From Pseudomonadota bacterium (GTDB taxonomy: Bacteria; Pseudomonadota; Gammaproteobacteria; Burkholderiales; Burkholderiaceae_C), in NCBI GenBank assembly GCA_021798395.1, contig JAJZHS010000208.1, forward strand, positions 1-5,024: a stretch of 5,024 nucleotides of DNA, written 5' to 3'. Positions 1-3,478 of the stretch are shown here, one piece after another. A program made the translations under genes and the position numbers. Within the stretch, counting starts at the first letter, position 1. Each line of letters begins with the position of its first letter. Below the pieces are notes generated by a model. That model made no database searches and was not told where the DNA came from. It worked only from the letters and a program-made list of their open reading frames with translations.

Positions 1-222
1 CCCGCCGGCGGCCACGCCGCGGCCCAGCGCCAGCGCGATCTTCGGCAGCTGGGTCGTCTTGCCGGAGCCGGTTTCGCCGCAGACGATGACCACCTGATGC
101 GCGTCGATCGCGCGCGCGATGTCGTCGCGCCGCGCGCTGACCGGCAGCTCGGGCGGGAAGCGCAGCGGCGGCAGCGGCGGCGCGACGACGCGCGTTGCGG
201 CGCGCGGAGGAGAGGACGGCAT
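1..222 (-). CDS. hrpA: ATP-dependent RNA helicase HrpA, N-terminal fragment (runs off left edge)
   Basis: Only the first 74 codons are visible. Reading the minus strand from ATG 222-220 gives a Pro/Ala-rich tail (MPSSPPRAATRVVAPPLPPL), then PELPVSARRDDIARAIDAHQ and VVIVCGETGSGKTTQLPK. GETGSGKT at residues 49-56 is the Walker A (motif I) of DEAH-box helicases, and the LPVSARRDDI...HQVVIVCGETGSGKTTQLPK block is characteristic of HrpA. Known HrpA proteins are about 1300 residues, cytoplasmic, NTP-dependent RNA helicases linked to mRNA processing and rescue of stalled ribosomes; the DEAH box and C-terminal domains lie outside the window. The start is uncertain. The frame stays open to 315, and a second in-frame ATG lies at 300-298, but the 26 codons between them are rich in Arg, Cys and A/T-ending codons and look non-coding, so 222 is preferred although no Shine-Dalgarno sequence precedes it. 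The gene is divergent from argA. Confidence 0.92.
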   Translation of the reverse strand, partial: MPSSPPRAATRVVAPPLPPLRFPPELPVSARRDDIARAIDAHQVVIVCGETGSGKTTQLPKIALALGRGVAAGG

Positions 223-303
223 CGACTGGGGACTGGCGGCACGCTGGCGGCGGCACGTGGTGGGGTCGCGACAACGCGCAAAGTGCTCATTTTCCGACAT
301 TCC

Positions 304-314
304 GGGATAATCCC
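304..314 (+). promoter_or_regulatory. Candidate argA -10 element inside a GGGAT-A-ATCCC palindrome
   Basis: The hexamer GATAAT (306-311) matches the sigma-70 -10 consensus TATAAT at five of six positions and stands out in this GC-rich DNA. It sits within a perfect 5+1+5 palindrome (304-314) that ends four bases before the argA ATG at 318. I see no good -35 hexamer 16-18 bases upstream. If used, the hexamer would place the transcription start at or next to the start codon. Alternatively, GGGA at 304-307 may serve as a weak ribosome binding site and the resemblance is chance. Confidence 0.35.
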
Positions 315-317
315 TTC

Positions 318-1643
318 ATGTTCGAAGACTCGTCCCGGTTCGTCGGCTGGCTGCGCTCGGTCGCGCCCTACATCCATGCCCATCGCGGCAAGACCTTCGT
401 GGTCGCGATCGCCGGCGAGCTGATCGCCGCCGGCGGGCTCAACGCCCTGGTGCACGATGTCGCGCTGCTGACTGCGATGGGCGTGCGCATCGTCCTGGTG
501 CACGGGTTCAGGCCGCAGATCGAAGCCCAGCTGCGAGAAAAAGGCGTCGGCTCGCGCTATGCGCACGGCATGCGCGTGACCGACGCGATCGCGCTCGACG
601 CGGCGCAGGAGGCCGCGGGCCAGCTGCGCTTCGAGATCGAAGCCACCTTCTCGCAGGGCCTACCGAACACGCCGATGGCCGGCGCCACGCTGCGCGTGGT
701 GTCGGGCAACTTCATCACCGCGCGCCCGGTCGGGGTGATCGACGGGCTCGATTTCCAACACACCGGTTTGGTGCGCAAGGTCGACGCGCCGACCATCCAG
801 CGCGCGCTCGAGTACGGCGCGGTGGTGCTGATGTCGCCGTTCGGCTTCTCGCCGACCGGCGAGGCCTTCAACCTGAGCATGGAAGACGTCGCCAGCAGCG
901 TGGCGGCGGCACTGAAGGCGCACAAGCTGATCCTGGTCACCGAGGTTCCCGGTGTCGTCGACGACGCCGGCGAACTGCTGCAGGAGCTGACCGTGGCGCA
1001 GGCCGAAAGCATGCTCGCGCGGCTGCCCGACGCGCAACAGCCGACCGACACGGCGTTCTACCTGCGCCACGCGGTGCGCGCGGTGCGCGCCGGAGTCGGG
1101 CGCGCGCACATGATCCCGTTCAGCCTCGACGGGTCGCTGCTGCTCGAGTTGTTCACCCACGACGGCGTCGGCTCGATGATCGCCGACGAGCATCTGGAAC
1201 ACCTGCGCGAAGCCGGTTCCGACGACGTCGGCGGCATCCTGCACCTGATCGAGCCGCTGGAGACCGAAGGCGTTCTGGTCAAGCGCAGCCGCACCGAAAT
1301 CGAACGCGACATCGCCAGCTACACCGTGCTCGAGCACGACGGCGTGATCTTCGGCTGCGCCGCGCTGTACCCGTACCCCGAACAGAAGACCGGCGAAATG
1401 GCCGCGCTGACCGTGGCGCCATCGGCGCAGGGCCAGGGCGACGGCGAGCGCATCCTCAAACGTATCGAGCAGCAGGCGCGCGCGCTCAAGCTGCAGAGCA
1501 TTTTCGTGCTCACCACCCGCACCATGCACTGGTTCATCAAGCGCGGCTTCGTTCCGGTCGAACGCGACTGGCTGCCCGAGGCCCGCCGACTGCGCTACGA
1601 CGATCAGCGCCGCTCGCACGTGCTGGTCAAGCGGCTGGGCTGA
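318..1643 (+). CDS. argA: Amino-acid N-acetyltransferase (N-acetylglutamate synthase)
   Basis: The 441-residue product is the classical bifunctional-fold ArgA (E. coli ArgA is 443 residues). It transfers acetyl from acetyl-CoA to L-glutamate, the first step of arginine synthesis, in the cytoplasm. An amino-acid-kinase-like domain occupies roughly residues 15-285: PYIHAHRGKTFVVAIAGE at 17-34, LVHGFRPQIE at 60-69, NTPMAGA near 117, VVSGNF at 127-132 and SPTGEAFNL at 178-186. In the family this domain binds arginine for feedback inhibition. A GNAT domain follows at about 295-435, with GEMAALTVAP at 359-368, the acetyl-CoA pyrophosphate loop QGQGDG at 371-376 (perfect QxxGxG) and LTTRTMHWFIKRGF at 398-411. 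The ATG at 318 is chosen because the protein then begins a few residues before the conserved PYIxAHRGKTF block, as in E. coli; the frame extends upstream to 195 but with non-conserved sequence. No strong Shine-Dalgarno precedes it. Probably transcribed with yggX. Confidence 0.97.
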   Translation: MFEDSSRFVGWLRSVAPYIHAHRGKTFVVAIAGELIAAGGLNALVHDVALLTAMGVRIVLVHGFRPQIEAQLREKGVGSRYAHGMRVTDAIALDAAQEAAGQLRFEIEATFSQGLPNTPMAGATLRVVSGNFITARPVGVIDGLDFQHTGLVRKVDAPTIQRALEYGAVVLMSPFGFSPTGEAFNLSMEDVASSVAAALKAHKLILVTEVPGVVDDAGELLQELTVAQAESMLARLPDAQQPTDTAFYLRHAVRAVRAGVGRAHMIPFSLDGSLLLELFTHDGVGSMIADEHLEHLREAGSDDVGGILHLIEPLETEGVLVKRSRTEIERDIASYTVLEHDGVIFGCAALYPYPEQKTGEMAALTVAPSAQGQGDGERILKRIEQQARALKLQSIFVLTTRTMHWFIKRGFVPVERDWLPEARRLRYDDQRRSHVLVKRLG

Positions 1644-1662
1644 GCTTCTTGCACCCGTCCAC

Positions 1663-1668
1663 AGGAAA
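1663..1668 (+). promoter_or_regulatory. Ribosome binding site that fixes the yggX start
   Basis: AGGAAA at 1663-1668 lies four bases before the ATG at 1673, with its AGGA core six bases away. This supports ATG 1673 over the in-frame ATG at 1649, which has no such motif and would add eight non-conserved residues. Confidence 0.7.
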
Positions 1669-1672
1669 CGAC

Positions 1673-1948
1673 ATGACCCGCATGGTCCACTGCGTCAAGC
1701 TCGGCCGCGAGGCCGAAGGCCTCGATTTCGCCCCCTACCCCGGAGAACTCGGCAAGCGCATTTACGCCAGCGTGTCGAAGGAAGCCTGGTCGGGCTGGGT
1801 TCGCCACCAGACCATGCTGGTCAACGAAAACCGGTTGAACCTCGCCGACGCGCGCGCGCGCCAGTACCTGGCGCGGCAGATGGAGCGCTATTTCTTCGGC
1901 GACGGCGCGGATCAACCGCAAGGCTACGTGCCCCCCGCCGAGACCTGA
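1673..1948 (+). CDS. yggX: Probable Fe(2+)-trafficking protein, YggX family
   Basis: This 91-residue protein matches YggX along its whole length (E. coli YggX is also 91 residues). Diagnostic blocks are CVKLGREAEGLDFAPYPGEL (residues 7-26), GKRIYASVSKEAW, QTMLVNENRLNL and the C-terminal GYVPP. The single conserved cysteine is at position 7, as in E. coli. In enterobacteria YggX is a small cytoplasmic protein tied to labile ferrous iron handling and to protection or repair of oxidant-sensitive Fe-S clusters, and it is under SoxRS control there. No SoxR-type site is visible here. The gene begins 29 bases after the argA stop with its own ribosome binding site and no evident promoter in the gap, so argA-yggX is probably one operon. 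MTRMVHC is the supported N-terminus. The stop codon lies inside a potential hairpin (1934-1955). Confidence 0.97.
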   Translation: MTRMVHCVKLGREAEGLDFAPYPGELGKRIYASVSKEAWSGWVRHQTMLVNENRLNLADARARQYLARQMERYFFGDGADQPQGYVPPAET

Positions 1949-1961
1949 CGGCGGGCCCGCC
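1934..1961 (+). terminator. GC hairpin overlapping the yggX stop codon, possible terminator
   Basis: CCCGCCG (1934-1940) and CGGCGGG (1949-1955) form a perfect 7-bp stem around an 8-base loop that contains the TGA stop. It overlaps a second option, the perfect 12-base palindrome GGCGGGCCCGCC at 1950-1961. The sequence then turns abruptly AT-rich (TAAATACATAA). There is no run of T, so this is not a canonical intrinsic terminator. It may be a transcript-end structure or a weak or assisted terminator. Confidence 0.4.
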
Positions 1962-2084
1962 TAAATACATAACCCAGTATGCAGGCGTCCGTCAACTTCA
2001 GTTCCTAGCATATAAGCAGCTATTTATCTATCGTCGCAAAACTGGATGCGGCGCCTTTCATCACGTCCCTAGCATGTGCCGACT
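1962..2084 (+). promoter_or_regulatory. AT-rich upstream region of the outer-membrane protein gene
   Basis: The 246 bases between yggX and the porin gene hold no convincing gene. Bases 1961-2040 are about 59% A+T, a sharp contrast with the coding flanks, as expected for a promoter region. TATAAG (2011-2016) is the best -10-like hexamer, but no matching -35 lies at the normal spacing, so I do not name a specific promoter. A 13-base near-repeat occurs twice (2001-2013 and 2065-2077, core CCTAGCAT, 11 of 13 identical), with starts 64 bases apart. Confidence 0.4.
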
Positions 2085-2110
2085 GGTTACAGGTACCTGA
2101 ACCTGTATCC
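2085..2110. repeat. Imperfect inverted repeat (10-base arms), operator candidate
   Basis: The arms GGTTACAGGT (2085-2094) and ACCTGTATCC (2101-2110) are complementary at nine of ten positions, around ACCTGA. The left arm also pairs with the spacer, giving the perfect palindrome CAGGTACCTG (2090-2099). There are thus three CAGGT half-sites: one direct and two inverted. The arrangement fits a dimeric repressor or activator site, or an RNA hairpin if it lies within the transcript. No regulator can be named from the sequence. Confidence 0.5.
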
Positions 2111-2116
2111 ATACGA

Positions 2117-2141
2117 GGCCCGGCCGCGCCTGCGCCGGGCC
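2117..2141 (+). repeat. Leader hairpin 1 of the outer-membrane protein gene
   Basis: GGCCCGGC (2117-2124) and GCCGGGCC (2134-2141) are perfectly complementary, giving an 8-bp all-G/C stem with a 9-base loop. It starts six bases after the upstream inverted repeat ends. No T-run follows, so it is better read as a leader or transcript structure than as a standard terminator. Confidence 0.5.
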
Positions 2142-2155
2142 GCGCATCGACGGCA

Positions 2156-2173
2156 TGGACCCGGAACGGTCCA
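2156..2173 (+). repeat. Leader hairpin 2, just upstream of the ribosome binding site
   Basis: TGGACC (2156-2161) and GGTCCA (2168-2173) form a perfect 6-bp stem around the loop CGGAAC. It ends nine bases before the GGAG ribosome binding site at 2183-2186, so it could shape ribosome access or protect the 5' end of the message. Confidence 0.4.
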
Positions 2174-2194
2174 CGAAGAGACGGAGTGAACCCT

Positions 2195-3439
2195 ATGCAG
2201 TTGAACAAACTTGCCGCGGCGCTGCTCGTCGCAGGCACCGCCCTGCCCAGCGTCGCGTGGGCGACGAACGGCTATTTCCAGCCCGGTTTCAGCGTCAAGT
2301 CGGTCGGCATGGGCGGCGTCGGAATCGCGTTCCCGCAGGATGCGATGGCCGCGGCGATCAACCCCGCCGGCATGGTCGACGTCGGCAACCGGGTCGACTT
2401 CGGCGTCAGTCTGTTCCGCCCCGACCGCAGCGCCAGCGTCGACGGCACCTTCATGGGCAACTCGATCAGCGGAACGTATTCGGGCAACGCAACGAAGAAC
2501 TTCCTGATTCCCGAATTCGGCTACAACCACATGATCAGCCCGACCAAGTCGCTCGGCGTCAGCGTGTTCGGCAACGGTGGCCTGAACACCGGCTACCCGA
2601 CGATCTTCCCGCCGTTCGCAGCGGGAATGGGGGTCGACATGCAGCAGCTGTTCATCGCGCCGACGTTCGCGATGAAGGTCAACGCCGACAACGCCATCGG
2701 CATCACCGTCAATCTGGTGCACCAGTCGTTCCGCGCCAACGGCCTCGGCGCGCTGTGCACCATGATGTCGGCGAGCCCGCAGAACTGCACCGACCAGGGC
2801 CACGACGATTCCAACGGCGCAGGGATTCGCCTGGGCTGGATCGGCCGCGTCGCGCCGAACCTGAGCCTGGGAGCGACCTACCAGAGCAAGACCAGCATGC
2901 AGGGATTCTCCAAGTACAAGGGCCTGTTCGCCAACGCCGGTCAATTCGACATCCCGTCGAACTACGGCGTCGGCTTCGCCTGGCAGGCCAGCGACGCGCT
3001 GACCGTCGCCGGAGACTACATGCGCATCAAGTACAGCGACGTGCCGGCGATCGCCAACGGCCCGAACCCCGGCGGCCCGCTGGGCGGCGACCCGAACGGC
3101 CCAGGATTCTCCTGGCGCGACATCAACGTCTACAAGCTCGGCGTCGCCTGGACCTACAGCCCGGCGCTGACTCTGCGCGCGGGCTGGAACCACGGCGACA
3201 ACCCGGTCGATTCGAGCAACATCCTGTTCAATACCCTGGCTCCGGGGGTCGTCACCGACCATCTGACACTGGGCGCGAGCTACGCGCTGAGCGCGCGCAC
3301 GGAACTGTCGTTCGACTACGTGCACGCATTCCGCCATTCGGTCACCGGGCCGCTGCCGACCAGCTTCGGCTACACCGGAACCGAAACGCTGAGCATGAGC
3401 CAGGACGTGTTCGGCGTCTCGGTCGGCTGGAAGTATTGA
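2195..3439 (+). CDS. Outer-membrane transport protein, OmpP1/FadL/TodX family
   Basis: The 414-residue product has a clean signal peptide, MQLNKLAAALLVAGTALPSVAWA, with AxA cleavage after A23. The mature protein begins TNGYFQPGFSVKSVGMGG and runs through GIAFPQDAMAAAINPAGM (43-60), the N-terminal hatch and NPA motif of this family, where FadL has RNPA. The rest alternates short aromatic/hydrophobic strands with Gly/Asn-rich turns and ends in GVSVGWKY, a C-terminal aromatic as expected for BAM-assembled barrels. Relatives import long-chain fatty acids (FadL) or aromatic hydrocarbons (TodX, TbuX); the substrate here cannot be read from sequence. The ATG at 2195 is preferred over the in-frame GTG at 2186, because GGAG (2183-2186) lies eight bases before it and overlaps the GTG. 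Unusual points are a Cys188/Cys198 pair and a Gly/Pro-rich segment (289-304). The gene has its own upstream region and converges on the EAL gene. Confidence 0.95.
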   Translation: MQLNKLAAALLVAGTALPSVAWATNGYFQPGFSVKSVGMGGVGIAFPQDAMAAAINPAGMVDVGNRVDFGVSLFRPDRSASVDGTFMGNSISGTYSGNATKNFLIPEFGYNHMISPTKSLGVSVFGNGGLNTGYPTIFPPFAAGMGVDMQQLFIAPTFAMKVNADNAIGITVNLVHQSFRANGLGALCTMMSASPQNCTDQGHDDSNGAGIRLGWIGRVAPNLSLGATYQSKTSMQGFSKYKGLFANAGQFDIPSNYGVGFAWQASDALTVAGDYMRIKYSDVPAIANGPNPGGPLGGDPNGPGFSWRDINVYKLGVAWTYSPALTLRAGWNHGDNPVDSSNILFNTLAPGVVTDHLTLGASYALSARTELSFDYVHAFRHSVTGPLPTSFGYTGTETLSMSQDVFGVSVGWKY

Positions 3440-3440
3440 A

Positions 3441-3456
3441 GGGAGGGTGGGGCGGG
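3441..3456 (+). other. G-quadruplex motif directly after the porin stop codon
   Basis: Four G-tracts, GGG-A-GGG-T-GGGG-C-GGG, are separated by single bases, matching the tightest G3N1 quadruplex pattern. The motif begins one base after the TGA (3437-3439) and would be present in the RNA of the outer-membrane protein gene. The minus strand carries the complementary C-rich run. The following CCC (3457-3459) could pair with the last G-tract (palindrome CGGGCCCG, 3453-3460) and compete with quadruplex folding. Confidence 0.6.
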
Positions 3457-3457
3457 C

Positions 3458-3478
3458 CCGGCGCGGTCAGTGCGCCGG
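3458..3478. terminator. GC hairpin between convergent genes, possible bidirectional terminator
   Basis: CCGGCGC (3458-3464) and GCGCCGG (3472-3478) form a perfect 7-bp stem with a 7-base loop that contains the stop codon of the minus-strand EAL gene. It lies just past the G4 motif for the plus-strand transcript. No T-run follows on either strand, so it is not a textbook terminator, but position and symmetry suggest a transcript-end role in both directions. Confidence 0.4.

Noticed and set aside
660..1619. 319-residue open frame antisense to argA
   Set aside because: The GC codon pattern of argA produces it. It has no domain, and argA on the plus strand is unambiguous along its length.
1988..2016. 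Promoter with TATAAG (2011-2016) as -10
   Set aside because: No acceptable -35 lies 15-19 bases upstream, so the hexamer is mentioned only as part of the AT-rich upstream region.
2085..2110. FadR or PsrA operator upstream of the FadL-type gene
   Set aside because: The half-sites (ACAGGT/ACCTGT) do not fit the FadR or PsrA consensus well enough to name the regulator.
2087..3337. 416-residue open frame on the minus strand opposite the porin gene
   Set aside because: It is low-complexity Arg/Ala/Val/Asp sequence with no motif. The plus strand carries a full OmpP1/FadL protein with signal peptide and ribosome binding site.
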